DNA of 64,000 bases, from NCBI GenBank assembly GCA_910587735.1, contig CAJUNT010000001.1, forward strand, positions 124,001 to 188,000. Reading direction: 5' to 3'. The stretch is from an uncultured Clostridia bacterium (GTDB lineage: Bacteria > Bacillota > Clostridia > Lachnospirales > Anaerotignaceae). The notes beneath the pieces are model-generated. The model was given only the letters and a program-made list of their open reading frames with translations, had not been told where the DNA came from and ran no database searches. The translations under genes were made by a program, and so were the position numbers. This document shows, in pieces, positions 24,231 to 33,252 of the stretch (position 1 is its first letter; every line of letters begins with the position of its first letter).

Positions 24231-25835
24231 TTATTCACTCAATACTTTTATAAATTCTTTTACTTCTTCATCTTCTGGCGCAAGTTCCTCCAACTGTTTT
24301 GCTAAATCCAGTGCCTCATTTTTCATATTTTCTTCTTTCATCAATTCTCTAATGCTCTCTTTTGCATTTGCTATTGCATTTTGGAAGTTTTCTTTTTTCT
24401 TTCTATCTTCTTCATTTGACTTATCTATCATATCTTGCAAGTCTGCCTTTCCTTCTTCAGAAAAAGCAATTTGTGTAAATATAGCCTTTCTCATTCTTTC
24501 TGGTACATGATTAATATGTTTTTGTAATAAATCATAAACTTGTTTTGCAGCTTCTGTTTGTCTTTCATTTTCGCCTTTCATAGCCCTGCTTAATATTGGA
24601 TAGTACTCTGCTAAAGAGATATTTGCTTCTCTAAAATGATTTAATCTGATTACCAAAACAAAGAAATTAAAGAAACCTGTTCCAGTTACCTTTTTAAAAT
24701 CAATTTGTTTTAAAAGTTCTCCTGCTGTTTTCATTTCTTTCAATTCTACATAACATTGTATTCTTAAATATTTCATATTTTCCTGTGCATATTCGCCAAC
24801 ATACATAGGAGCAGCTGTTTTCAACAATTCTAAAGACATTTTTTCACTTTCATATTTATCAATTAATTCAAAATATCTGCTTATCATTTTTAATGTTGGC
24901 TGATATTGTTTTTGAGCAAATAAGCATTTTGCCTGTATAAAACGAATATCCATTTCAAAAAGTTCACAATTTTTATCATCATAGTATCTTAAATAGTCCT
25001 TACAAATTTTTAATGCTTTTTCCTTATCACGTTCTAAATAATAACTAGCCACTTTTGCAAAAGAATAAGGTGCAAATATATTCCTTAAATTTTTGTACAT
25101 CAATTTTTCTGTTAATAATATCAGATTTTTATATACTTCTTTATCAAGAACATCTTCTTCTCTTAATACGTGTGTAATTGCTCTCAAATCATGTAGATTT
25201 TCTTTGATTTGTTTTTCCAACAAAGAAGCATTTCTGACTCCTTTTTCTCTTCTTTTAGACTTATCTTCAAAAGCATAGCCATCATGATATAACACCAGTT
25301 CTTTAAATGTATATGTTGGTTCAAAATGAGATACTGCTTCATGTATAATACCATGATATCTAGGATTCATATCAGCACGAAATACTCTAAAGTCTGAGAA
25401 ATTACTATATCCTCCCTCATAATCTTTTAAACTTTCTACACTACTACATATCTTTGCATCAAAACAATTTTTCTTTTTCAAAAAGCAGCCATAATATTTA
25501 TATTTTTCCTCACTTGTAAAGAACTTCACTAAATGAGAAACATCTTCTACTAATTCCTCATCTGCATCAATTACCATAATCCATTCGCCTTTTGCCTGTT
25601 CCAGTCCAAAATTTCTAGCAGCAGAGAAGTCATTACACCATTCAAAATGCAGTAATTTATCAGCATATTTTTCTGCAATTTCTATACTTCTATCCGTAGA
25701 ACCTGTATCTGTTATAATCAATTCACAAGGCAGTTGTTCTCTTAAAGGTGTTAAAGATTTTAAACATCTTTCCAAGCATCTTTCTTCATTTTTCATAATC
25801 ATACAAATTGATATGATAATATTTTGCTGTTCCAT
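24231..25835 (-). CDS. Family 2 glycosyltransferase with TPR-like C-terminus
   Basis: The first 110 residues form a GT2 GT-A domain: ISICMIMKNEERCLERCL, TDTGSTDRS and the metal-binding MVIDADEEL. The remainder (534 aa in total) is helical with TPR-like repeats and ends in an acidic coiled region (ELAPEDEEVKEF). Such GT2/TPR proteins add sugars to cell-surface glycans, flagellin or peptides. The acceptor here is unknown. The nearby FkbM methyltransferase suggests a surface-glycan theme, but the genes are not one operon. Confidence 0.85.
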   Translation of the reverse strand: MEQQNIIISICMIMKNEERCLERCLKSLTPLREQLPCELIITDTGSTDRSIEIAEKYADKLLHFEWCNDFSAARNFGLEQAKGEWIMVIDADEELVEDVSHLVKFFTSEEKYKYYGCFLKKKNCFDAKICSSVESLKDYEGGYSNFSDFRVFRADMNPRYHGIIHEAVSHFEPTYTFKELVLYHDGYAFEDKSKRREKGVRNASLLEKQIKENLHDLRAITHVLREEDVLDKEVYKNLILLTEKLMYKNLRNIFAPYSFAKVASYYLERDKEKALKICKDYLRYYDDKNCELFEMDIRFIQAKCLFAQKQYQPTLKMISRYFELIDKYESEKMSLELLKTAAPMYVGEYAQENMKYLRIQCYVELKEMKTAGELLKQIDFKKVTGTGFFNFFVLVIRLNHFREANISLAEYYPILSRAMKGENERQTEAAKQVYDLLQKHINHVPERMRKAIFTQIAFSEEGKADLQDMIDKSNEEDRKKKENFQNAIANAKESIRELMKEENMKNEALDLAKQLEELAPEDEEVKEFIKVLSE

Positions 25836-25953
25836 AAATACCTCCCAATTATATTATTGATAATTACTAATATTTCCCTATTTTGTATTTTTTACAATGC
25901 AAAAATATGTTTTCATATTTCTGTTCTTTTTTTGTAAATAAAAAACATTATTA

Positions 25954-25982
25954 AGGGGTTAGCTTTGCTAACCCCTCTTTTT
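25954..25982 (+). terminator. Orphan intrinsic terminator
   Basis: A 10-bp stem AGGGGTTAGC / GCTAACCCCT with loop TTT is followed by CTTTTTT on the plus strand. No plus-strand gene lies upstream; the glycosyltransferase gene starts on the other strand at 25835. The 25836-26136 interval holds no ORF that I can support. Confidence 0.7.
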
Positions 25983-26083
25983 TATAAAAAAGAGAACAAT
26001 ATCTATTGATACCATTCTACAATATTTTTCCATTCTACGCAAATTTTTATTCTATAAATTATTAAAAAAACATTTTTTATCAG

Positions 26084-26130
26084 TTTTGTCCCTTAACTTT
26101 TTTACTAAAATGTTAAGGGACAAAATTTTT
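26084..26130. terminator. Terminator-like hairpin downstream of csoR
   Basis: A 14-bp perfect stem (TTTTGTCCCTTAAC with its complement 26112-26125) is followed on the plus strand by TTTTT. It lies 11 bp beyond the csoR stop, so it probably ends the copper operon, although the T-run is on the opposite strand. Confidence 0.55.
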
Positions 26131-26136
26131 ATATCA

Positions 26137-26397
26137 TTATTTTATTTTGTCTATCATATCTATTAATTCATCAATTTTTTTGTCTTCCTGTCCTGTTTCC
26201 AAAGCATCTTTTACACAACATTTCATATGCGCTCTTAATATTTCTTTATTTGCTTTTCTTAATATGGCATCTGTTGCCATAATCTGATTAGAAATATCAA
26301 CACAATATCTATCTTCTTCCACCATTTTCAATATACCATCAATCTGTCCTCTTGCTGTTTTAAGTAGTCTTACAATTTGCTTTTCATCTGCTTTCAT
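26137..26397 (-). CDS. csoR: CsoR family copper-sensing repressor
   Basis: The 86-aa all-helical protein has the DUF156/CsoR pattern: RLLKTARGQIDGILKM, a first-site Cys in DRYCVDI, and the His-Cys pair in RAHMKCC. Those residues bind Cu(I) and release the protein from DNA. It follows copA by 11 bp on the same strand and likely represses the operon through the dyad at 28961-28975. Confidence 0.88.
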   Translation of the reverse strand: MKADEKQIVRLLKTARGQIDGILKMVEEDRYCVDISNQIMATDAILRKANKEILRAHMKCCVKDALETGQEDKKIDELIDMIDKIK

Positions 26398-26408
26398 ACA
26401 ATTTCCCC

Positions 26409-26615
26409 TTACTGCACATCTACAACAGTATATCCTGCATCAGTAACTGCTTTTACAAGTATTTCTTCTGATAAGTCTTCTGTTGCTATAACAGTTGCTG
26501 TTTTGTCATCAAGACTTACTTCTGCTTTTACTCCCTGCAATGCGTTTAATGCCTGTTCTACTCTGCCTGTGCAGTGTCCGCACATCATACCTTCTATTGT
26601 CAATACTTTTTTCAT
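26409..26615 (-). CDS. copZ: CopZ-like copper chaperone from an internal in-frame start in copA
   Basis: Within copA an ATG at 26615 is preceded by AAGGAGG (26624-26630) with 8 nt spacing, an ideal ribosome binding site. Translation there gives exactly a 68-aa heavy-metal-associated protein (MKKVLTIEGMMCGHCTGR...). One message could yield both the fused ATPase and a free chaperone. Alternatively, two genes were recently joined by loss of the copA stop and the site is a relic; the sequence alone cannot tell. Confidence 0.6.
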   Translation of the reverse strand: MKKVLTIEGMMCGHCTGRVEQALNALQGVKAEVSLDDKTATVIATEDLSEEILVKAVTDAGYTVVDVQ

Positions 26616-28949
26616 TTTAATTTCCTCCTTATACTCTTTTTGTTTTTCTATGATATTATTTTCTATTGTTTTCCCCTTTCTAAAATCAGGTTGAAACAAT
26701 TTTAAACGTAATGCATTTGTTACAACAAACACAGAACTACAACTCATTGCTGCTGCTGCAAACATAGGATTTAACTTCCAGCCTAATGTTGTAAAAAATA
26801 TACCTGCTGCTAAAGGAATGCCTATCACATTATAAAAAAATGCCCAAAACAAATTTTGTTTAATATTTCTAATCACTGCACGACTTAATTGTATTGCAGC
26901 AACACCGTCCAACAAATCACTCTTCATAAGAACAATATCCGCTGATTCTATTGCAACATCTGTGCCAGCTCCTATTGCAACACCTACATCAGCTCTTGCT
27001 AATGCTGGAGCATCATTAATGCCATCACCAATCATAGCTACCTTTTTACCTTGTTGTTGTATTCTTCTAACTTCTTTTTCTTTATCTTGAGGCAAAACTT
27101 CTGCAACTACTTTTGTTAAATTCATTTGTTTGCCTATTGCCTCCGCTGTACGTTTATTATCTCCCGTCAGCATAACTACGTCAATACCCATATTGCGAAA
27201 TTCTGCAATCGCCTGTTTGCTTGTTGGTTTTACAACATCTGCTACTGCTATCACACCAAGCAATTTTTTATCTTCTGCAAAATATAAAGGTGTTTTTCCT
27301 TGTTCTGCTAAACTTTCTCCCTTTTCAAAAATAACATTCTCTGCAATGCCTTGTTCTTTCATCATTTTTAAATTGCCTGCAAATATTTCTTTCCCTAAAA
27401 CAGTTGCTTTTACACCTTGTCCTGCAATAGCACTAAAATTTTCACCATTTGATACTGTAATATTCTTTTGATTTACATAATTAACGATTGCCTCTGAAAG
27501 AGGATGCTCTGAAAGTTGTTCCACTGCGGCAGCATTTTTTAAAAGTTTATTTTCAAAAACACCTTCTGCTAATATAACATCTGTTACTTTTGGCTTTCCT
27601 TCCGTTACAGTACCTGTTTTATCTAATATAATAGTATCTATTTCGTGAGCAATTTCTAAACTTTCTGCTGATTTTATCAATATACCATTTTCCGCACCCT
27701 TTCCTGTACCTACCATAATTGCCGTAGGTGTTGCTAAACCCAATGCGCAAGGACACGATATGACAAGTACAGCAATACCTATCGAAAGTGCAAAGCTAAA
27801 TGAATATCCTAACAAAAGCCATATCGCTGTTGTTAATACAGCAATACAAATGACTACTGGTACAAATATACCACTTACTTTATCTGCTAATTTTGCAATA
27901 GGTGCTTTGGAGGCACTTGCTTCCTCCACTAATGATATAATTTGAGAAAGTGTAGTATCACTGCCTACTTTTTCAGCTTTAAACTGAAAATAACCTGTTT
28001 TATTTACAGTTGCACCAATTACAGTATCTCCAACCTTTTTTTCAACAGGTATACTTTCTCCTGTTAATGCAGATTCATCTACTGCAGAAAATCCTTCTAT
28101 AATAACACCATCAACAGGTATACTTTGTCCTGGACGTACTACAATAATATCACCTTTTTGCACTTCTTCCACAGCAATTTCCATTTCTCTGCCATCTTTT
28201 AATACAGTTGCTTTTTTAGGTGCTAAATCTAATAATTTTGTAATTGCTTCTGAAGTTTTTCCTTTTGAACGAGTTTCCATATATTTACCTACAGTAATCA
28301 ATGTCAATATCATACCAGAAGATTCAAAATAAAACTCCATAGCATAGCTATGTGCTGTAATCATATCGCCATGCCCCATATAATAACCCATAGCATAAAT
28401 TGCAATGACACTATAACAAAATGCTGCTGACGAACCTAATGCAATGAGAGAATCCATATTGGGAGAACGATTCCACAGTGCTTTAAACCCTACAGAAAAA
28501 TACTTTCTATTCAAATATAATATTGGTAATGTTAAAAATAATTGCGTGAGTGCAAAAGACATTATATTTTCATGCCCAAGCAGTATAGTAGGTAATGGCA
28601 TACCCATCATATGCCCCATTGAAATATAAAATAATGGTACTAAAAATACAAATGACCATATCAGTCTTTTTTTCATAGAGTTCATTTCAGACTGCGCAAT
28701 ATTTTCAGCAGATACATTTGTTTTTTCACTTCCATGTATTTTTGCACCATAGCCACCTTGTTCTACTGCTTTTATAATTTCGTCATCTGTCAATGTCTGT
28801 TCTTCATATTCTACAACCATAGAATTTTGAAGTAAATTGACATTAACAGTATGGATACCTGGTAATTTTTTTACACTTTTTTCTACATGAGCACTGCACG
28901 CACTACAAGTCATACCAGATACATCAAATTTTTGTTTCACAGATATCAC
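26409..28949 (-). CDS. copA: P1B-type copper-translocating ATPase with CopZ-like C-terminal domain
   Basis: The 846-aa protein exports Cu(I). In order: an N-terminal heavy-metal domain with GMTCSAC, membrane helices, actuator TGES, the transmembrane CPCALG copper site, DKTGT phosphorylation site, and GDGINDAPAL. Unusually, after a short hydrophilic linker (about residue 778) the frame continues into a second complete heavy-metal domain, GMMCGHCTGRVEQAL, like a free CopZ chaperone. An internal start with its own ribosome binding site precedes that domain (see 26409-26615). Downstream is csoR. Confidence 0.93.
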   Translation of the reverse strand: MISVKQKFDVSGMTCSACSAHVEKSVKKLPGIHTVNVNLLQNSMVVEYEEQTLTDDEIIKAVEQGGYGAKIHGSEKTNVSAENIAQSEMNSMKKRLIWSFVFLVPLFYISMGHMMGMPLPTILLGHENIMSFALTQLFLTLPILYLNRKYFSVGFKALWNRSPNMDSLIALGSSAAFCYSVIAIYAMGYYMGHGDMITAHSYAMEFYFESSGMILTLITVGKYMETRSKGKTSEAITKLLDLAPKKATVLKDGREMEIAVEEVQKGDIIVVRPGQSIPVDGVIIEGFSAVDESALTGESIPVEKKVGDTVIGATVNKTGYFQFKAEKVGSDTTLSQIISLVEEASASKAPIAKLADKVSGIFVPVVICIAVLTTAIWLLLGYSFSFALSIGIAVLVISCPCALGLATPTAIMVGTGKGAENGILIKSAESLEIAHEIDTIILDKTGTVTEGKPKVTDVILAEGVFENKLLKNAAAVEQLSEHPLSEAIVNYVNQKNITVSNGENFSAIAGQGVKATVLGKEIFAGNLKMMKEQGIAENVIFEKGESLAEQGKTPLYFAEDKKLLGVIAVADVVKPTSKQAIAEFRNMGIDVVMLTGDNKRTAEAIGKQMNLTKVVAEVLPQDKEKEVRRIQQQGKKVAMIGDGINDAPALARADVGVAIGAGTDVAIESADIVLMKSDLLDGVAAIQLSRAVIRNIKQNLFWAFFYNVIGIPLAAGIFFTTLGWKLNPMFAAAAMSCSSVFVVTNALRLKLFQPDFRKGKTIENNIIEKQKEYKEEIKMKKVLTIEGMMCGHCTGRVEQALNALQGVKAEVSLDDKTATVIATEDLSEEILVKAVTDAGYTVVDVQ

Positions 28950-28960
28950 CTCTTCCTAAC

Positions 28961-29010
28961 ACCCCACACGGGTATAGTGTTATTATAATGCTATCATTTC
29001 TTTTTGTCAA
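28961..29010 (-). promoter_or_regulatory. Promoter and CsoR-type operator of the copA-csoR operon
   Basis: On the minus strand TTGACA (29005-29010) and TATAAT (28982-28987) are 17 bp apart. Just downstream is the GC-rich pseudo-palindrome ACCCCACACGGGTAT (28961-28975), which resembles CsoR operators and would place the repressor over the transcription start. Confidence 0.7.
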
Positions 29011-29040
29011 TATAGTATTTTATATTATTTTTATTTTATA

Positions 29041-29345
29041 GCATTTAATATTATTGTTTGTAAAGATGTTTGTAATCATAGGGAGTGGCTAAACATGCAT
29101 TTAAAACCTTGAGAGTATTGTCCTCTAAATAACGATATGATTGCGTTTGCAAAAGATAAAGTTCTTTGTCAAACTTTCTTTCAAGAAAGTTTGTAGGTGC
29201 AGACAACGTTCGCAAATAAAACAATATTCTTCTGTTAAAATCTTGAAAGCGTTGCTCTCAAACTCTCACTCACTTTTTGAAAAAAGCGAGGCAAAAACTT
29301 TACTGAAAAACTTCATTTTCCTGATAACAAACAAAAATAAATAAA
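29041..29345. other. Gene-free, structured intergenic region
   Basis: No supported ORF lies between the copA promoter and the spo0A terminator; a 67-codon plus-strand frame (29141-29344) has no ribosome binding site and odd composition. The region includes a perfect 11-bp inverted repeat (CAAACTTTCTT at 29170-29180 with AAGAAAGTTTG at 29183-29193) and has a higher GC content than other spacers. It could be a dispersed intergenic repeat or an RNA gene. Confidence 0.4.
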
Positions 29346-29348
29346 AAC

Positions 29349-29381
29349 CCCTTATGTTTATTACTTATAAAACATAAGAGG
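29349..29381 (-). terminator. Terminator of spo0A
   Basis: A stem CCTCTTATGTTT / AAACATAAGGGG (minus strand) is followed by TTTTTATTTATTT. Confidence 0.85.
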
Positions 29382-29411
29382 TATGGGGATATCGTTTGTT
29401 ATAGTTGTTAT

Positions 29412-30215
29412 TTAACTTGCTTTTTGTTCTAAACGTAATTTATCAGCAATTAAAGCAATAAATTCTGAATTTGTTGGTTTTCCTTTATGATTATTTACTG
29501 TATAGCCAAATAAAGCATTAATGGCGTCTACTTTTCCTCTGTTCCAAGCAACTTCTATAGCATGACGAATTGCTCTTTCTACACGTGAGGGTGTTGTATT
29601 GCATTTTTTAGCAATAGATGGATATAATTCTTTTGTAATGTAATTTAATACGTCCATATCATTTACAGACATTATAATTGCTTCTCTCATATAATGATAG
29701 CCTCTAATATTGGCTGGTACACCTATTTCATGCAATATACTTGTTACTTTTGTTTCTAAGTCGTAGGCAGGAGAAGGGGAAGTGTTTATCTGTACTGCAA
29801 ATCCTTGAGAAACAGTAGATTTTATTGTAGATTTTTCATAAATAAGCTGATGAATGCGACTAGCAAGTGACTCCATGTCAAAAGGCTTTACAATATAATA
29901 TGCTGCACCTAAATCCATCGCTTTTTGTATGACTTTTTCCTGTGTGATGGCGGAAAGCATGATGCAAACAGGATGAAAGCCATCTTTATTCTTTTGTAAG
30001 CGTTCTAGTACACCCAATCCATCTAAACGAGGCATAATGCCGTCTATTACAGCAATATCGGGGCGGCATTCTTGTATTTTGTTACAGGCATCTACTCCAT
30101 CATAAGCAACTGCTACAACTGTGATGTCTTCTTGTTTATTTAGATAACTGACCACCACATCGCAAAATTCCTTATTATCATCTGCAAGCAGAACTTTTAT
30201 TTTTGTTTGGCTCAA
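29412..30215 (-). CDS. spo0A: Sporulation master regulator Spo0A
   Basis: The N-terminal receiver domain has LLADDNKEFC (acidic pocket), AVIDGIMPRLDG with the phosphorylated Asp, and VKPFD. The C-terminal effector domain contains the DNA-recognition segment TPSRVERAIRHAIEVAWNRG and ends LRLEQKAS. Length from the chosen start is 267 aa. The open frame extends five codons to 30230, but GGAGGG lies inside that stretch, 7 nt before TTG 30215, so TTG is taken as the start. Its presence implies an endospore-forming lineage. Confidence 0.96.
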   Translation of the reverse strand: MSQTKIKVLLADDNKEFCDVVVSYLNKQEDITVVAVAYDGVDACNKIQECRPDIAVIDGIMPRLDGLGVLERLQKNKDGFHPVCIMLSAITQEKVIQKAMDLGAAYYIVKPFDMESLASRIHQLIYEKSTIKSTVSQGFAVQINTSPSPAYDLETKVTSILHEIGVPANIRGYHYMREAIIMSVNDMDVLNYITKELYPSIAKKCNTTPSRVERAIRHAIEVAWNRGKVDAINALFGYTVNNHKGKPTNSEFIALIADKLRLEQKAS

Positions 30216-30475
30216 TGTTGATCCCTCCAATGGTTTAAGTTTAGTTGTAAATATTTATAAAATACTCTATAAAAGTGGAAATATTTACCTGTCTGTTGAT
30301 TATAGTACATAATATTTGTAATTGCAATGTTTTCAGCTATCGCAAGTTTTTACAAAATTTTACATTTCGTTAAAATAAAACAAAATAGTCTATTTTTTTA
30401 TAGGGAATTATCGCATAATACAGTGAAATATGTAATTTTTACAAATATTTTTACGAATTTTTTTTATAATAATAA

Positions 30476-30505
30476 AGTATATTTTTGAAAAAAATGAAAT
30501 GTCAA
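30476..30505 (-). promoter_or_regulatory. Probable promoter of spo0A
   Basis: TTGACA (30500-30505) and TATACT (30476-30481) are separated by 18 bp on the minus strand, giving a leader of about 250 nt. The whole 30216-30633 spacer is AT-rich and contains no ORF. I did not find an exact 0A box. Confidence 0.5.
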
Positions 30506-30633
30506 CCTGTCAAAAAACATGATTATGAAAAGAAATAAATACAAAGATATTAAACAAAAATAATTTTAATACAATATTTGAATTAAAAATATTGCTATTA
30601 TAAATAGAAATACTAATTTTGCTGTATAATGTT

Positions 30634-30672
30634 AAAAAACTGGCGAGTAAATAGTGAAACTGCCAGTTTTTT
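30634..30672 (-). terminator. Terminator of the CYTH gene
   Basis: An 11-bp stem AAAAAACTGGC / GCCAGTTTTTT with a 17-base loop follows the CYTH stop; the 3' arm ends in T6 on the minus strand. Confidence 0.8.
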
Positions 30673-30677
30673 AGATA

Positions 30678-31139
30678 TTATATTGTTTTAGGAATACCAT
30701 ATAAACAAAGACTTGTATTTTTATAGCGATGGTCGAGTGATACATCTTTTCCAAACCAGTTAGGTGGTACAAAAGCATGAGCAAGTTCTTGTGTATCAAA
30801 TTCTACTTCTATTGTAATCAGCCCTGTTATATCTCCTTTGTAAATATCAATTTCTGCTGTTAAATGATTTTCTAATGGTACAAAATAGCGTGTTTTGATA
30901 ATAGGAGGCATATCACATTTTTTTTGTAATAATTGATATTCTTCTTCTGAAATAGGTATTTCAAATTCCTCCCTTGCAATATGTCCTTTCCCCTTTACTG
31001 TTAAAAAATAGTCTTTATTGCTTTGGCGAATTCTTATAGTAGGTGAAAAAGAAATATAATATTGTGAAATCATAGCAGAAGGATATTTTGATAAACAAAA
31101 AGGAATTTCTTTTGCTAAGAATTTTCTTTCAATTTCCAT
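30678..31139 (-). CDS. CYTH domain protein (triphosphate-tunnel metalloenzyme-like)
   Basis: The 153-aa protein starts with the diagnostic MEIERKFL and alternates charged beta strands (TIRIRQSNKDYFLTVKGKG, REEFEIPI, LTAEIDIYKGDITGLITIEVEF) as in CYTH enzymes, which hydrolyse inorganic or nucleoside triphosphates. The frame extends 11 codons upstream, but GGAG is placed for the ATG at 31139. Confidence 0.85.
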   Translation of the reverse strand: MEIERKFLAKEIPFCLSKYPSAMISQYYISFSPTIRIRQSNKDYFLTVKGKGHIAREEFEIPISEEEYQLLQKKCDMPPIIKTRYFVPLENHLTAEIDIYKGDITGLITIEVEFDTQELAHAFVPPNWFGKDVSLDHRYKNTSLCLYGIPKTI

Positions 31140-31278
31140 AATAAACATCTCCAATCTATATTGTGTTATCAAATATTATAAATAGTATATCATTGCTTTG
31201 TAAAGTTGCAAACTATCATTATATTGTGATATAATCAAAAAAATATGTAATATTGTTCGTGAAAGGGGCGATAATGAT

Positions 31279-31830
31279 ATGAAGAAAGTTTTAGTTTTTT
31301 TAGCAGAAGGTTTTGAAGAAATAGAAGCTGTTACAATAGTGGATTTGTTACGCAGAGCAGATGTAAATTGTAAAACAATTTCTATAACAGAAAAAAGAGA
31401 AGTAATGGGGGCGCATGGTGTACCTTTTATAGCGGATATGCTTTTTGATGAAAAGATATGTATGGAGGCAATCGGATTGATATTACCTGGAGGTATGCCT
31501 GGTACAATCAATTTACAAAATCATGCTGGGTTAACAAAAGTGTTGGAAGAATTTTATAAACAAAATAAATTGATTGGAGCAATTTGTGCTGCACCTATGA
31601 TATTTGGAAAATTGGGATTTGTAAAAGATAAAAAAGCTACCATTTATCCAGGTATGGAAGAACATTTAAAAGGAGCAGAATGTAGTACAGATATGGTATG
31701 TTATGACAATCATGTTATGACATCAAGAGCGCCTGGAACAGCTATGACTTTTGGATTAAAGTTAATAGAAGTATTTGCAGGAGAACAAAAAGCAAAAGAA
31801 GTAGCAAAAGGATTAGTATATCAACAATAA
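31279..31830 (+). CDS. DJ-1/PfpI family protein
   Basis: The 183-aa protein has the DJ-1 pattern: VLVFLAEGFEEIEAV with the conserved Glu, LILPGGMPG, and the nucleophile elbow GAICAAP with the reactive Cys, then TSRAPGTAMTFGLKL. Family members are redox-sensitive proteins, proposed deglycases or chaperones. The exact function is unknown. AAAGGGGCG precedes the ATG. Confidence 0.88.
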   Translation: MKKVLVFLAEGFEEIEAVTIVDLLRRADVNCKTISITEKREVMGAHGVPFIADMLFDEKICMEAIGLILPGGMPGTINLQNHAGLTKVLEEFYKQNKLIGAICAAPMIFGKLGFVKDKKATIYPGMEEHLKGAECSTDMVCYDNHVMTSRAPGTAMTFGLKLIEVFAGEQKAKEVAKGLVYQQ

Positions 31831-31831
31831 T

Positions 31832-31865
31832 ATAAAATCCCTCAGAGCATTCTGGGGGATTTTAT
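31832..31865. terminator. Terminator between the DJ-1 gene and 31887 gene
   Basis: A stem ATAAAATCCC / GGGATTTTAT with an inner CAGA/TCTG extension lies directly after the DJ-1 stop; the convergent gene on the minus strand may share it. Confidence 0.75.
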
Positions 31866-31886
31866 ATTATCAAAATTATGTAAGTA

Positions 31887-32291
31887 TTATTTTTGAACAG
31901 GTATAAAATGAAATAATGTTTTGATGATACCAGAACTAAATTTATTGATACCCATTTCTTTTGATGCTTTTAATACACTAGAAATATCTAAATTGTAAAT
32001 ATAAGAAATATTTTCTGCTGTGTAATATTGTGGTATACCACAATATAACTCTCTGGCAAATATATGACAAAGTGTACTAGAACCATTTTTCATAATTGTA
32101 AAAAATGTTTTCTGGTCTATTGTTTCAATATTTTCTTTTGCCATAATCTGTTTAACTTCCCATGAAGTAATATGGAGTAATTCGGCAGTTTTTGAAATAG
32201 AATAGGGTGGTTTTTTTGTTTTTAAAAAGATATCAATTTGCTTTAGATATGGTTCAATTTGTGTTTCATATTCCTCTTTAAATGTTTTCAT
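31887..32291 (-). CDS. Hypothetical protein with helix-turn-helix-like segments
   Basis: The 134-aa product is not recognised. Two helix-turn-helix-like stretches are visible: ISKTAELLHITSWEVKQIM (about residues 30-48) and AENISYIYNLDISSVLKAS (about 92-110). That suggests a DNA-binding or adaptor role. The start is chosen at 32291 because GGAGGG lies 8 nt upstream; the open frame continues 19 codons further without support. Confidence 0.6.
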   Translation of the reverse strand: MKTFKEEYETQIEPYLKQIDIFLKTKKPPYSISKTAELLHITSWEVKQIMAKENIETIDQKTFFTIMKNGSSTLCHIFARELYCGIPQYYTAENISYIYNLDISSVLKASKEMGINKFSSGIIKTLFHFIPVQK

Positions 32292-32434
32292 AAAATATCC
32301 CTCCTGCAATGATACGATTAGTATACTATAACAAAAAAGGCTTTTCACTATGAAATGATTGGAAAAAAATCACACAAAAATATAATAAACATATTATATT
32401 AAAAAGGAGGTTGTACAATAAAGGGGGAAATAGA

Positions 32435-33226
32435 ATGAAATTAATAGCAGTAGATGCAGGACATGGCATGAACACAGCAGGAAAAAGAACACCTATGTTT
32501 TCTGATGGTACAATTATGAAAGAAAATGAATTTAATAGAGCAACAGCAGATTATTTGGTAAAAGCACTCAATAGAAACGGTTTTAAAACAATATTAACAG
32601 CACCAGATATATTGGATACGCCATTACAAAAAAGAGTACAAAAAGCAAATGATGCAAAAGCAGATGCTTTTATTTGTATTCATGCTAATGCATATGGTGA
32701 TGATTGGAATAATGCAAATGGTATTGAAAGTTGGATTTATGAAAAAAGCAATCAAAATACCATACATTTTGCAGAAGATATTCAAAAAGAATTAATTGCT
32801 TTTACAAATAGAAAAAATAGAGGAATTAAAAAAAGTAGTGATTTATATGTTTTGCGTACTACAAATATGATGGCAGTGTTAGTGGAATGTGGGTTTTTAA
32901 CAAATTTGGAAGAAGCAACATTACTACGTTCAGAAAAGTATAGAAAAGAATGTGCAGAGGGTATTTGTAAAGGAATTTGCAAATATTATAATATGCCTTA
33001 TAAATTAGAGCAACAAGATGATAATACAGAAAAAAAAGAGTTGTATTGCTGTGAAAAACGATATCAAAATGTAAATCAATTACCATATGGTAAAGAGGTA
33101 ATACAAATGCTTATAGATAAAGGTATATTGAAAGGAAATGAAAAAGGTGATTTGGATTTAACATTAGATATGGTACGTTTATTTATGATATTAAATAGAA
33201 TAGATGCTTTTGAAAAAATAAAATAA
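32435..33226 (+). CDS. N-acetylmuramoyl-L-alanine amidase (Amidase_3)
   Basis: The 263-aa enzyme cleaves the amide between muramic acid and the peptide stem of peptidoglycan. The zinc ligands are visible: VDAGHG, KENEFN, CIHANA and the catalytic VECGF. There is no signal peptide, so release may need lysis, as for phage endolysins or mother-cell lytic amidases of spore formers. The last 60 residues form a short helical domain with YGKEVIQMLIDKGILKG, similar to a wall-binding or SLH-like motif. AAAGGGGG fixes the start at 32435. Confidence 0.85.
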   Translation: MKLIAVDAGHGMNTAGKRTPMFSDGTIMKENEFNRATADYLVKALNRNGFKTILTAPDILDTPLQKRVQKANDAKADAFICIHANAYGDDWNNANGIESWIYEKSNQNTIHFAEDIQKELIAFTNRKNRGIKKSSDLYVLRTTNMMAVLVECGFLTNLEEATLLRSEKYRKECAEGICKGICKYYNMPYKLEQQDDNTEKKELYCCEKRYQNVNQLPYGKEVIQMLIDKGILKGNEKGDLDLTLDMVRLFMILNRIDAFEKIK

Positions 33227-33252
33227 GTCTCATATATCAAATAAAAAATAAA

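Noticed and set aside
29141..29344. 67-codon plus-strand ORF between copA and spo0A
   Set aside because: No ribosome binding site, unusual residue composition, and it spans an inverted repeat; more likely non-coding.
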